Shown here: positions 1-7,693 of the stretch, one piece after another | Position numbering within the stretch: position 1 is the stretch's first letter | How the letters are laid out: the number at the start of each line of letters is the position of its first letter | Source of the DNA: Oscillospiraceae bacterium | Lineage (GTDB): Bacteria; Bacillota; Clostridia; Oscillospirales; Oscillospiraceae | DNA length: 38,538 bases | Assembly (NCBI GenBank): GCA_020025545.1 | Contig: JAHHRX010000019.1 | Location: forward strand, 1-38,538 | Direction of reading: 5' to 3' | The notes under the pieces: model-generated | The model's input: the letters and a program-made list of their open reading frames with translations, nothing else | Databases searched by the model: none | Told to the model about the DNA's origin: nothing | Translations under genes and position numbers: made by a program

Positions 1-357
1 GACTTTGTCAGCTCTCAGAGCACAATGCACCGAATTACGAAGTTTGATCTCGACGAGGCATACAACACATATGTAGACAAGAGAATCGTAGAGATTGTCA
101 AGGAGAAGGTTGCGGAGTACAACGAATTGTGCGAATTTAACGCGCCTCAGGAAGATAAGAAAAGAAAGTACCTTGAGATTCTCTATAACAATCCGGCTGG
201 GTTCGAGATTACCGCAGGGATGACAACGAATTACAGACAGCTGAAAACGATATACCACCAGAGGAAGAACCATCGCCTTCCTGAATGGGTCGCATTCTGC
301 AAGTGGATTGAAACGCTGCTGCACAGTGAGCTGATTACCGGATGTAATGTGGTATGA
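1..357 (+). CDS. C-terminal part of a phage-type ThyX-like protein (cut by window edge)
   Basis: The reading frame is open from base 1 to the TGA at 355-357, so this is the last ~118 codons of a gene starting outside the window; the ATG at 25 has no ribosome binding site and is probably internal. Two stretches recall flavin-dependent thymidylate synthase: an SSQSTMHRI segment near the left end, which resembles the substrate-binding S-x-Q-S-x-R-Y region, and a later TTNYRQL...RKNHRLPEW...W segment, which resembles the family's helix before the C-terminus. ThyX makes dTMP from dUMP using FAD and methylene-tetrahydrofolate. Phages carry divergent versions of this kind. The flavin-binding residues would lie outside the window, so activity cannot be judged. 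Base composition is more AT-rich than in the next genes, in keeping with a prophage or mobile-element margin. The family call is a recollection-based inference. Confidence 0.45.
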   Translation, partial: DFVSSQSTMHRITKFDLDEAYNTYVDKRIVEIVKEKVAEYNELCEFNAPQEDKKRKYLEILYNNPAGFEITAGMTTNYRQLKTIYHQRKNHRLPEWVAFCKWIETLLHSELITGCNVV

Positions 358-432
358 TACGCCTGATGGATCGTTGCAGAATAGTTCATAAGCCCTTTGG
401 CTTGTTCTAATTTATCAGGCAGTTATATAACA

Positions 433-471
433 AAAAACGGAGTGTGTCGAATGTCGATACACTCCGTTTTT
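433..471. terminator. Bidirectional intrinsic terminator between the ThyX-like gene and cutC
   Basis: Perfect 13-bp stem (arms 433-445 and 459-471) with a 13-nt loop, bounded by an A-run on the left and a T-run on the right. It can therefore end transcription from the ThyX-like gene and from cutC, which converge here. Confidence 0.8.
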
Positions 472-566
472 GATTTCTGTGTTTTCTGAATGCTTCCTTA
501 TCCGGCGCCGCTGTCGGGTACGCCCTTCCTTTTTCATGCCTTCTGCATTTCGTCGGGGAAGACCAA

Positions 567-1307
567 TCAGGCCATGAGAGCCTGCCGGGCGGCGGCGACG
601 GCCATGGGATCTGTCTGCTGAATGTGAAATTCATCCAGGCCGGGAAGCCCCATGGGCACACCGTTCCGGCGGTAGCGCATACCGCTGTCAATCTCCCGCT
701 TGCCGCTCATGTGAAAAGCGGTGGCGTTGGGAAATTTCTTCCGAAAATCCCGGATGACATCCGCATTGACCCCGGCGCCGATCAGTACCTCCGGGCCGTG
801 GTGTGCATCCCGAAGTTTCAGAAGCCGGCCGATGGTCTCCGTTCCTGCCTTGCAGGAGGCGGCTCCGCCGCTGGTCAGCACCGTGTCGATGCCCAGAGTT
901 TGGGCGGCAAGATAAGTTTTCACCGGGTCACGGGATACATCAATGCACCGATGAAGGGTCACGCCCTTGCCACCGCAGGCCTCTGCCATCCAGCCGGTTT
1001 TCTCGGTGTCCAGTTCTCCCTCGGCAGTGAGACAGCCAATCACAAAGCCGTCGGCGCCCTCGGCGGAAAGCTCCCGGATCTGGTCGCAGAGAAGCCGGAT
1101 TTCGTCGCTGTCATAGAGAAAGTCGCCCGGGCGGTGACGCATAAGACAGCGAATGGGAATGCAGGATTCCTGCCGGATCTGCCGCAGAAGCGCCGTGTAA
1201 GGGGTGAGCCCGCCCACTGCCAGTCCTGCGCAAAGCTCCAGACGGTCAGCACCGCCCTCAATGGCATTTCGTGCCGATGCCAAACTGTCCACACATACTT
1301 CCAGCAT
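567..1307 (-). CDS. cutC: CutC family protein
   Basis: 246-residue protein with the family's opening MLEVCVDSLASA, then EGGADRLELCAGL, GGLTPY, RPRxGDF-like MRHRPGDFLY, and a late SGGAASC segment, all in the order expected of CutC TIM-barrel proteins (E. coli CutC is 248 residues). CutC was linked to copper tolerance in E. coli, but its biochemical role is unresolved and that phenotype has been attributed in part to a neighbouring small RNA. The ATG at 1307 is chosen over upstream starts because the family begins with this methionine and a purine-rich GAAGG precedes it. It is transcribed alone, divergently from the M14 peptidase, from a promoter at 1351-1379. There is no physical link to the copA operon 15 kb away. 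Confidence 0.88.
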   Translation of the reverse strand: MLEVCVDSLASARNAIEGGADRLELCAGLAVGGLTPYTALLRQIRQESCIPIRCLMRHRPGDFLYDSDEIRLLCDQIRELSAEGADGFVIGCLTAEGELDTEKTGWMAEACGGKGVTLHRCIDVSRDPVKTYLAAQTLGIDTVLTSGGAASCKAGTETIGRLLKLRDAHHGPEVLIGAGVNADVIRDFRKKFPNATAFHMSGKREIDSGMRYRRNGVPMGLPGLDEFHIQQTDPMAVAAARQALMA

Positions 1308-1350
1308 ATGAATTACCTTCACTTTCTCCCCCGGCGGGGGGTTTTCTTTT

Positions 1351-1379
1351 CTTATAGCATAGTTTTCCGGTGCTGTCAA
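1351..1379 (-). promoter_or_regulatory. Sigma-A type promoter for cutC
   Basis: On the minus strand: TTGACA (1374-1379), 17-nt spacer, TATAAG (1351-1356). It sits 44 nt upstream of the cutC start codon and overlaps the upstream region of the divergent peptidase gene. Confidence 0.7.
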
Positions 1380-1426
1380 CATTCCACACCGCGCACCGGC
1401 ATAGAATGAAGGGAGGTGATGCATCT

Positions 1427-2353
1427 ATGTCTATCGTACAAACCGATGTACCCATGACGGCGGAAAGGAATATCGCAACGATTCGGGCGCTGACAAAGCG
1501 ATATCCCTTTCTGCGGAGCGAAGAACTGACAAAAACTGCCTACGGCCGTCCGATTCGGACACTGGTACTGGGCAATGGCCCCCGCAGGATGCTGTACACG
1601 GCGGGGCATCATGCCAACGAGTGGATTGCGGTGCCGATTCTTCTGAAATTTGCGGAGGATTTTGCAGAGGCACTGGAATCCGGCGGAAAAATTTACGGTG
1701 TCAGCGCCGCAGATCTGGCGTCAACAGCCACCATTTATATGGTTCCCATGGTGAACCCCGACGGGGTGGACCTGGTGACGGGAAGCATCCGGCCGGGGGA
1801 GGAGCAGTATGAAGAAGCCCGGCGGCTGGCGGAAAATTATCCCCAAATTCCATTCCCGGAGGGCTGGAAGGCCAACCTTTTAGGAGTGGATCTGAACCTC
1901 AATTACCCTGCCGGATGGCTTCAGGCAAGGGAAAATAAGTTTTCTCAGGGCTACACACGCCCCGGCCCCCGGGACTATGTGGGCAAGGCGCCCCTTGACC
2001 AGATCGAAACCCGGACATTGGCGGGATATACCGAGGCTGTGAATCCGGAGCGGATGGTTGCGTTCCATGCTCAGGGGGAGGAAATCTACTGGCAGTACCG
2101 GGATGTTTTCGTCATCGGCGCGAAGGCATTGGGGGAGCGGCTGGCGCAGGTCAGCGGCTATACTTTGGCGGAAGTACCGTTTCTGTCGGCGTTTGCGGGG
2201 TTCAAGGATTGGTTTATCAACTTTTTCCGCCGTCCGGGTTACACTGTTGAGGTGGGAAAAGGAAAAAATCCTCTGCCAATTTCCGATTTCCCCGGTATAT
2301 ATGCGAAAAATCTGGGGATTTTAGTCACAGCGGCTATGGAAAACGAAAATTAG
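1427..2353 (+). CDS. M14-family zinc carboxypeptidase, gamma-D-glutamyl-diaminopimelate peptidase type
   Basis: 308 residues forming a single carboxypeptidase domain without signal peptide or LysM repeats. Visible catalytic features are the zinc ligands H62 and E65 in HHANEW, a third ligand in FHAQGEE (H214), and the general base E276 in TVEVGKG. VNPDGVDL and VDLNLNYPAGW are typical of enzymes that cleave the gamma-D-Glu/meso-DAP bond of cell wall peptides. The lack of a secretion signal suggests an intracellular role, such as recycling of muropeptides, rather than spore cortex lysis; this is inferred. The start at 1427 follows a near-perfect AGGGAGGTGATG site; the ATG at 1370 overlaps the cutC promoter and has no such site. 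The gene lies 61 nt before psuG and may share a transcript with it. Confidence 0.82.
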   Translation: MSIVQTDVPMTAERNIATIRALTKRYPFLRSEELTKTAYGRPIRTLVLGNGPRRMLYTAGHHANEWIAVPILLKFAEDFAEALESGGKIYGVSAADLASTATIYMVPMVNPDGVDLVTGSIRPGEEQYEEARRLAENYPQIPFPEGWKANLLGVDLNLNYPAGWLQARENKFSQGYTRPGPRDYVGKAPLDQIETRTLAGYTEAVNPERMVAFHAQGEEIYWQYRDVFVIGAKALGERLAQVSGYTLAEVPFLSAFAGFKDWFINFFRRPGYTVEVGKGKNPLPISDFPGIYAKNLGILVTAAMENEN

Positions 2354-2414
2354 ACTTGCGAAAATGAAGCGCTCCCGATAAAATAGAATCAGCGCAATAC
2401 AAAGGAGGACGACT

Positions 2415-3335
2415 ATGCTTCTTAATAAATATCTGGATGTGAATCCCGAGGTTGCGGCGGCTGTCGCAGAAGGCAGACCCGTGGTAGCTCTGGAATCCAC
2501 CATCATATCCCATGGCATGCCCTACCCCCAGAATGTGGAAACGGCTCTCAGCGTGGAGCAAATCATTCGACAAAACGGTGCAGTTCCTGCTACCATCGCC
2601 ATTATCGGCGGACGGCTGAAGGCGGGTCTGACTGCTGAGGAAATTGAATATTTCGGTAAGAAGGGGCAGGCCATCACCAAGGCATCCCGGCGGGATCTGG
2701 CGGTGCTGTGTGCCCGTGGAGAAGACGGTGCTACCACCGTGACAACCACCATGATCATTGCTCACATGGCAGGGATCCGTATATTTGCCACCGGCGGCAT
2801 CGGCGGTGTCCATCGGGGCGCCGAGACAACTATGGATATCTCTGCGGATCTGGAAGAACTGGGTCAGACACCGGTGATGGTGGTCTGCGCCGGCGCAAAG
2901 TCCATTCTGGATCTGGGGCTGACACTGGAATATCTGGAAACCAAGGGCGTTCCTGTGATCGGCTACGGCACCGAGGAGCTTCCTGCATTCTATACCCGCC
3001 GATCCGGCTTCGGCGTGGATTACCGGGTGGATACCCCCGAGGAACTGGCCGCCGTATTTAAGGCACAGCAGGATCTGGGGATGAAGGGCGGCATTCTGGT
3101 GGCGAACCCCATCCCTGAGGAATATGCAATGCCTCCGGAGGAAATCAACAGTGCCATTGACCGTGCCATTGCCGAGTGCAACGAAAAGGGGATCCACGGC
3201 AAAGCAACGACACCTTTTCTGCTGGCAAGAGTGGCAGAACTGACCGGCGGCGATTCCCTGACATCCAATATCCGCCTTGTCTGCAACAACGCAAAAGTTG
3301 CCGCGCAGACCGCCGTGGCATTCAGCAGCCTGTAA
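2415..3335 (+). CDS. psuG: Pseudouridine-5'-phosphate glycosidase
   Basis: 306-residue enzyme that reversibly splits pseudouridine 5'-phosphate into uracil and ribose 5-phosphate, breaking a C-C glycosidic bond during breakdown of modified RNA. Family motifs run in order: VALESTIISHGMPYPQN (residues 24-40), TTVTTTMIIAHMAGI, ATGGIGGVHRG, and VCAGAKSILD. E27 and K162 match the catalytic glutamate and Schiff-base lysine of E. coli PsuG (E31 and K166) with the same spacing. A strong AAAGGAGG site precedes the ATG. In many genomes psuG is paired with the kinase psuK; none is visible here, so the phosphate substrate must come from a kinase encoded elsewhere or the enzyme works in the reverse direction. 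A terminator follows. Confidence 0.95.
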   Translation: MLLNKYLDVNPEVAAAVAEGRPVVALESTIISHGMPYPQNVETALSVEQIIRQNGAVPATIAIIGGRLKAGLTAEEIEYFGKKGQAITKASRRDLAVLCARGEDGATTVTTTMIIAHMAGIRIFATGGIGGVHRGAETTMDISADLEELGQTPVMVVCAGAKSILDLGLTLEYLETKGVPVIGYGTEELPAFYTRRSGFGVDYRVDTPEELAAVFKAQQDLGMKGGILVANPIPEEYAMPPEEINSAIDRAIAECNEKGIHGKATTPFLLARVAELTGGDSLTSNIRLVCNNAKVAAQTAVAFSSL

Positions 3336-3390
3336 AATTGTAAAGAAAAACGGCGTGCCAAGGGGCAGCCATCAGGAAGCTTTTTAAAAG

Positions 3391-3430
3391 ATACGGTACA
3401 GTTCTGTTTCGGGGCTGTACCGTATTTTTT
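3391..3430 (+). terminator. Intrinsic terminator after psuG
   Basis: 11-bp perfect stem (3391-3401 with 3415-3425) followed by a T-run to 3430. It separates psuG from the phosphate operon. Confidence 0.8.
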
Positions 3431-3477
3431 ATCAGAAAGTCATCGGCGAATATTATTTTTTGCCGGCATAGCAAGGC

Positions 3478-3566
3478 CCCCTCTCATAGGGGCGGACAAA
3501 GTCCTTGCCCGGGCTGTTACCGTCTGCCTGCGGGGCCAGACAGCGCAAAAGCTGCAGCCCCTATAT
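3478..3566. other. Multibranched palindromic element upstream of pstS
   Basis: An outer 8-bp inverted repeat (ATAGGGGC 3486-3493 with GCCCCTAT 3557-3564) encloses three smaller hairpins: GGAC/GTCC (3494-3497 with 3501-3504), GTCTG/CAGAC (3522-3526 with 3537-3541) and AGC/GCT (3542-3544 with 3551-3553). It is GC-rich compared with the AT-rich promoter next to it. It lacks tRNA T-loop and anticodon features. It may be a dispersed intergenic repeat or a structured RNA; neither can be decided from one copy. Confidence 0.4.
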
Positions 3567-3574
3567 GGAGAAAT

Positions 3575-3614
3575 TTGACATTTATTTTACATAGCATGTA
3601 TTTTTGATTTCACA
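3575..3614 (+). promoter_or_regulatory. Candidate pst promoter with Pho-box-like repeats
   Basis: TTGACA at 3575-3580 could be a -35 element, with TATTTT at 3599-3604 as -10 (18-nt spacer). TTGACA (3575) and TTTACA (3586) are 11 bp apart, and TTCACA follows at 3609. The Firmicutes PhoP box is built from TT(A/C/T)A(C/T)A hexamers at 11-bp intervals, so this fits control by the PhoP-like protein of the same operon. Only two of the hexamers keep exact 11-bp phase. Confidence 0.45.
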
Positions 3615-3689
3615 TTGGAAATCTAAAATGAACTTGTAACAACAAGACAGTTGATACGAAATGAGCACACAGATGAAAGGAAAATTGCT

Positions 3690-4493
3690 ATGAAAAAGGT
3701 TTTAGCGCTTACTTTGGTACTTGTGATGTTAGCAGCTTTGGTTGGCTGCGGAAAGAAAGAGGCAGCTGCTGTTTCTACAGACGGATCTACTTCTATGGAG
3801 AAAGTCATCAATATTTTGGGTGAAGCCTTTGTTGAGAACAACAAGGATGTTAAGTTCACCTACAATCCCACCGGCTCCGGCTCCGGCATCACTGCTGTCA
3901 AGGAAGGCAGATGCGATATCGGTCTTTCCAGCAGAGCGCTGAAAGAGGAGGAAGAATCCAGTGGCCTGGTAGGCACCGTCCTTGCCTATGACGGCATTGC
4001 AATCATTGTAAATCCCGAGAATCCGGTGGCCGATCTCTCTGTGGAGCAGATCGCCAAGATGTACACCGGCGAAATCACAAACTGGAAGGATGTAGGCGGC
4101 GAGGATCGGGAGATCGTTCTGATTGGACGCGAAGCAGGCTCCGGTACCCGTGATGGATTTGAAACGATCACGAAAACCAAAGATACCTGCAAGTACCGTC
4201 AGGAACTGACATCTACCGGCGATGTGATTACCACGGTTTCTCAGAACCCCAATGCAATCGGCTACGCTTCCCTGTCCGCCGTTAAAGACAATATAAAGGC
4301 TCTGACGGTCAACGGTGTTGCACCCACTGAGGCAACGGTAAAAGATGGCAGCTACAGTGTGCAGCGTCCCTTCGTGCTGGTCACGATGAAAGACAAAAAG
4401 CTCAGCAAGACTGCGCAGGAATTCTTCGACTACGTTACCTCTCCTGAGGTAAATGACCTGATTGCCTCCGCAGGTGTTGTGTCGGCAAACTAA
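3690..4493 (+). CDS. pstS: Phosphate ABC transporter, substrate-binding lipoprotein
   Basis: 267 residues. A type II signal peptide ends in the lipobox LVGC with C20 as the lipidated cysteine. The phosphate site is visible as DGSTSM just after the lipobox, NPTGSGSGI, and AGSGTRDGFE, the serine, threonine and arginine contacts of PstS. It captures orthophosphate at the outer face of the membrane and hands it to PstCA. The ATG at 3690 is chosen because the signal peptide begins there and an AAAGGA site precedes it; an upstream in-frame ATG at 3651 would add a charged stretch before the signal. It is the first gene of the operon, separated from pstC by a stem-loop that probably lowers downstream expression. 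Confidence 0.95.
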   Translation: MKKVLALTLVLVMLAALVGCGKKEAAAVSTDGSTSMEKVINILGEAFVENNKDVKFTYNPTGSGSGITAVKEGRCDIGLSSRALKEEEESSGLVGTVLAYDGIAIIVNPENPVADLSVEQIAKMYTGEITNWKDVGGEDREIVLIGREAGSGTRDGFETITKTKDTCKYRQELTSTGDVITTVSQNPNAIGYASLSAVKDNIKALTVNGVAPTEATVKDGSYSVQRPFVLVTMKDKKLSKTAQEFFDYVTSPEVNDLIASAGVVSAN

Positions 4494-4505
4494 AGAATCA
4501 TAAGG

Positions 4506-4541
4506 AAACGGCGGCTTCCATGTAAGGGAAGCCGCCGTTTT
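4506..4541 (+). terminator. Stem-loop attenuator between pstS and pstC
   Basis: 14-bp perfect GC-rich stem (4506-4519 with 4527-4540), 7-nt loop, only a short T-run. Such hairpins after the binding-protein gene usually allow partial read-through and protect the 3' end of the first gene's mRNA, giving more PstS than permease. Confidence 0.7.
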
Positions 4542-4558
4542 GAAGAAAGGATAATTTT

Positions 4559-5434
4559 ATGCAGCGCAAACACAATTTGCTGGAAAATACCATTCATGGG
4601 ATTTTTTTATTGATGGGTCTTGTGACAGTCGGATTTGTCTTGCTGATTTCCATTTACCTTATCATTTCGGGCATCCCGGCAATCGCTGAAATTGGCTTTT
4701 TTAAGTTCATGTTCGGGAAAGTCTGGGCTTCCACCCATTCAACAAACCCGCAGTTCGGCATTCTTCCTTTTATTCTGTCTAGTATTTATGGTACTGCCGG
4801 TGCAATTGTACTGGGAGTGCCCATTGGATTTTTTGCATCCGTTTATCTGTCAAAAATGGCCTCCCCGAAGGTCAAGTCCGTGATCACATCCGCAGTCAGT
4901 CTGCTGGCGGGAATTCCTTCTGTGGTCTACGGCTTGGTGGGCATGCTGGTTCTTGTTCCGGGAATCCGTAATATTTTAAATATTGCTGACGGTGCAAGTC
5001 TTTTGGCGGCAATTCTGGTGCTGACGGTGATGATCCTGCCTTCTATCATCAAGGTGTCGATCACGGCTCTGGATGCTGTCCCCCGGGAATATGAGGATGC
5101 CTCTCTGGCACTGGGTGCTACCCCTGTGGAAACTTATTTCCGGGTTTCCGTACCGGCTGCAAAGAGCGGAATTGCTGCAGCAATCGTACTGGGCGTTGGC
5201 AGAGCCATCGGCGAAGCCACTGCTGTAATGATGGTAGCCGGAAATGCTCCCAATATGCCCTCGCTGCTGCAGAGTGTTCGCTTCCTGACAACCGCAGTAG
5301 CCAGCGAGATGTCTTATGCCGGAGAAGGCCTGCAGCGTCAGGCACTATTCTCCATTGCGCTCGTACTGTTCCTCTTTATTATGCTGATCAATGCGGTTCT
5401 CAACTTCTTTATTAAAAAGGATAAGGAGGAATAA
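4559..5434 (+). CDS. pstC: Phosphate ABC transporter permease PstC
   Basis: 291 residues with six predicted hydrophobic segments, the first at about residues 13-38. The segments SLLAGIPSVVYGLVGM and LALGATPVETYFRVSVPAA, and the later GVGRAIGEATAVMMVAGN, are hallmarks of the PstC inner-membrane subunit; the GATP...P piece is the EAA loop that contacts the ATPase. With PstA it forms the membrane channel for phosphate. The gene follows the intergenic stem-loop with an AGAAAGGA site, and pstA begins 2 nt after its stop. Confidence 0.95.
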   Translation: MQRKHNLLENTIHGIFLLMGLVTVGFVLLISIYLIISGIPAIAEIGFFKFMFGKVWASTHSTNPQFGILPFILSSIYGTAGAIVLGVPIGFFASVYLSKMASPKVKSVITSAVSLLAGIPSVVYGLVGMLVLVPGIRNILNIADGASLLAAILVLTVMILPSIIKVSITALDAVPREYEDASLALGATPVETYFRVSVPAAKSGIAAAIVLGVGRAIGEATAVMMVAGNAPNMPSLLQSVRFLTTAVASEMSYAGEGLQRQALFSIALVLFLFIMLINAVLNFFIKKDKEE

Positions 5435-5436
5435 GG

Positions 5437-6300
5437 ATGAAAACAGAAAAAATATCTACAAAACGCAAAATCTATGATAGAATAATAAAGGGACTCATGC
5501 TGATATCCGTTGCGATCATCAGCATTCTCGTAGTGTTCCTCATTGTATATATTATGGCAAAGGGTATCCCCAACATCAGCTGGGAACTGCTGACGACGAA
5601 ACCCAGCCGGCTGAAGGGCACCATCGGCATTCTGCCGGACATCCTGAACACGGTTTACATTGTTATCTCCACGCTGCTGATTGTGCTGCCAATCGGCGTC
5701 GGTGCTGCAATTTACCTGACTGAGTATGCCACCAACCACAGGCTGGTGAGCATCATTGAATATACTTCCGAAACTTTATCCGGCATTCCTTCTATTATCT
5801 ACGGTCTGGTCGGCATGATTTTTTTCTGTGAGTTTTTTCAATTGGAAACCTCCCTGCTGGCCGGCAGCCTGACTTTGGTAATCATGAATCTGCCCACCAT
5901 TATGCGGACAACGCAGGAAAGTCTTAAAACGGTGCCCCAGAGTTATCGGGAAGGTGCATTTGGTTTGGGCTCGGGAAAATGGCGTGTGATCCGGACGGTC
6001 GTTCTGCCGGGCTGCGTGGACGGAATTATCACGGGGTGTATTCTGTCCGTTGGCCGCATTATGGGCGAAACCGCAGCATTATTTTATACAGCGGGGTTTG
6101 CCCATACACTGAGCGGATTTTTTGAGGGTATGGTAAACTCGGGGGCGACCCTGACGGTTTCCCTCTATGTCTATGCCAAGGAAAGCGGAGAATTTGAAGT
6201 TGCCTTTGCAATCGCTTCTATCCTGATGATCCTGACGGTTCTGATCAACCTGTCTGCATCCTTGGTACAGTCTTACTATCAGAAAAGGAGAAGTCTATGA
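5437..6300 (+). CDS. pstA: Phosphate ABC transporter permease PstA
   Basis: 287 residues, six hydrophobic segments, second membrane subunit of the phosphate importer. TLSGIPSIIYGLVGM, the EAA loop GLGSGKWRVIRTVVLPG and VGRIMGETAALFYTAG are characteristic of PstA and parallel those of PstC. The start follows AAGGAGGAATAAGG, and the last four bases overlap the pstB start (ATGA), indicating translational coupling. Confidence 0.95.
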   Translation: MKTEKISTKRKIYDRIIKGLMLISVAIISILVVFLIVYIMAKGIPNISWELLTTKPSRLKGTIGILPDILNTVYIVISTLLIVLPIGVGAAIYLTEYATNHRLVSIIEYTSETLSGIPSIIYGLVGMIFFCEFFQLETSLLAGSLTLVIMNLPTIMRTTQESLKTVPQSYREGAFGLGSGKWRVIRTVVLPGCVDGIITGCILSVGRIMGETAALFYTAGFAHTLSGFFEGMVNSGATLTVSLYVYAKESGEFEVAFAIASILMILTVLINLSASLVQSYYQKRRSL

Positions 6301-7046
6301 GTGATATAATAAAAGTAAAGGATATGTGTCTGTGGTATGGTGACCATCAGGCCTTAAATAATATTTCCATCGGCATCCCTGAAAAGCAGATAACGGCTTT
6401 GATCGGGCCTTCCGGATGCGGTAAATCCACATTTTTAAAGACACTGAACCGGATGAATGATCTGATACCGAATGTGAAAATTACGGGAGAAGTCCTGTAT
6501 GCAGAAAAGAATATTTTTGACTGGAATGAGAACCAGCTGCGAAAGGAAGTCGGAATGGTATTTCAAAAGCCGAATCCGTTTCCTATGAGTATTTACGATA
6601 ATGTAGCCTATGGCCCCCGGACACACGGAATCAGAAATCGTGCAAAGCTGGACGAAATCGTGGAGGAATCCCTGAAGAGTGCTGCCATCTGGGATGAGGT
6701 GAAGGACAGACTTAAGAAAAATGCGCTGGGGCTGTCCGGCGGACAACAGCAGAGATTATGCATTGCAAGAGCCTTGGCAGTAGAACCAAAGGTGCTGCTG
6801 ATGGATGAGCCCACCTCTGCACTGGACCCGATTTCCACCTCGCACATTGAAGATCTGGCAATTGAGCTCAAAAAGAAATACACAATCGTGATGGTAACGC
6901 ATAATATGCAGCAGGCGGTTCGGATTTCGGATAACACGGCATTTTTCCTGCTGGGCGATCTGATTGAATACCAAACTACCGAGGGCCTGTTCTCACATCC
7001 GAAGGATAAACGCACAGAGGATTATATTACGGGGAGGTTTGGATAA
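6297..7046 (+). CDS. pstB: Phosphate ABC transporter ATP-binding protein
   Basis: 249 residues, normal PstB length. Walker A GPSGCGKST (37-45), Q-loop Q90 in MVFQKPNPFPMSIYDN (a PstB hallmark), signature LSGGQQQR (146-153), Walker B VLLMDE (166-171) and switch histidine in MVTHNM. It hydrolyses ATP at the cytoplasmic face to drive PstCA. It overlaps pstA by 4 nt and phoU by 1 nt, so the three products are probably made in step. Confidence 0.97.
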   Translation: MSDIIKVKDMCLWYGDHQALNNISIGIPEKQITALIGPSGCGKSTFLKTLNRMNDLIPNVKITGEVLYAEKNIFDWNENQLRKEVGMVFQKPNPFPMSIYDNVAYGPRTHGIRNRAKLDEIVEESLKSAAIWDEVKDRLKKNALGLSGGQQQRLCIARALAVEPKVLLMDEPTSALDPISTSHIEDLAIELKKKYTIVMVTHNMQQAVRISDNTAFFLLGDLIEYQTTEGLFSHPKDKRTEDYITGRFG

Positions 7047-7693
7047 TGAGAAGCAGATTTGACGAACAACTGGATCTACTCAATAAAAAGATGATCGAGA
7101 TGGGCGCAATGTGTGAGAAGCTCATAGCAAAGGCATCCCATGCACTGCTCAATAGCGATACGGATCTTGCCGGTCAGGTCGTGGCTGACGGCAGAGGAAT
7201 TGATCAGTCAGAGCGTGAGATCGAGGCGCTCTGCGTGAAGCTCCTTCTTCAGCAGCAGCCGGTGGCAAGAGATCTCAGACAGATTTCGGCAGCCCTCAAA
7301 ATGGTTACGGATATCGAGCGCATTGGTGACCAGGCGGAAGATATTGCCGAAATCATTCCGTTTATCAGTAATCATCCCATGCACAATTCTGATTTGATCA
7401 GAAGCATGGCGCAGGCTACCATCCAGATGGTAAATCAGAGCATTGATGCTTTTGTCAAGAAAGATGTCGTACTGGCCAGAGAAGTCATTGCACAGGACGA
7501 TATCGTGGACGAGTTCTTCCAGAATATGAAGGAATCTCTCATTGATACGATTGCGAAAAATCCTCAGCAGGGGGAAGTCGCCCTTGACCTTTTAATGGTT
7601 TCCAAATATCTGGAGCGCATCGGAGATCACGCTGTCAATATCGCACAGTGGGTTATTTATTCGGTGACCGGAGACATGGAGGGACAGTCCTGA
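7046..7693 (+). CDS. phoU: Phosphate signalling protein PhoU
   Basis: 215 residues, all-helical, with the two repeated PhoU units. The metal-cluster motifs are visible as KMVTDIERIGDQAEDI in the first half and SKYLERIGDHAVNIAQ in the second. PhoU links the state of the Pst transporter to the PhoR-type kinase and keeps the Pho response off when phosphate is plentiful. Its start overlaps the pstB stop by one base, and its own stop (TGA 7691-7693) overlaps the start of the response regulator. Confidence 0.95.
   Translation: MRSRFDEQLDLLNKKMIEMGAMCEKLIAKASHALLNSDTDLAGQVVADGRGIDQSEREIEALCVKLLLQQQPVARDLRQISAALKMVTDIERIGDQAEDIAEIIPFISNHPMHNSDLIRSMAQATIQMVNQSIDAFVKKDVVLAREVIAQDDIVDEFFQNMKESLIDTIAKNPQQGEVALDLLMVSKYLERIGDHAVNIAQWVIYSVTGDMEGQS

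Noticed and set aside
1370..1426. Upstream in-frame extension of the M14 peptidase
   Set aside because: It overlaps the cutC promoter and lacks a ribosome binding site, whereas the ATG at 1427 has a near-perfect one.
3486..3564. Possible tRNA, because of the closed outer stem and three inner hairpins
   Set aside because: There is no T-loop consensus, no CCA-like end, no plausible anticodon arm, and the D-arm position does not fit.
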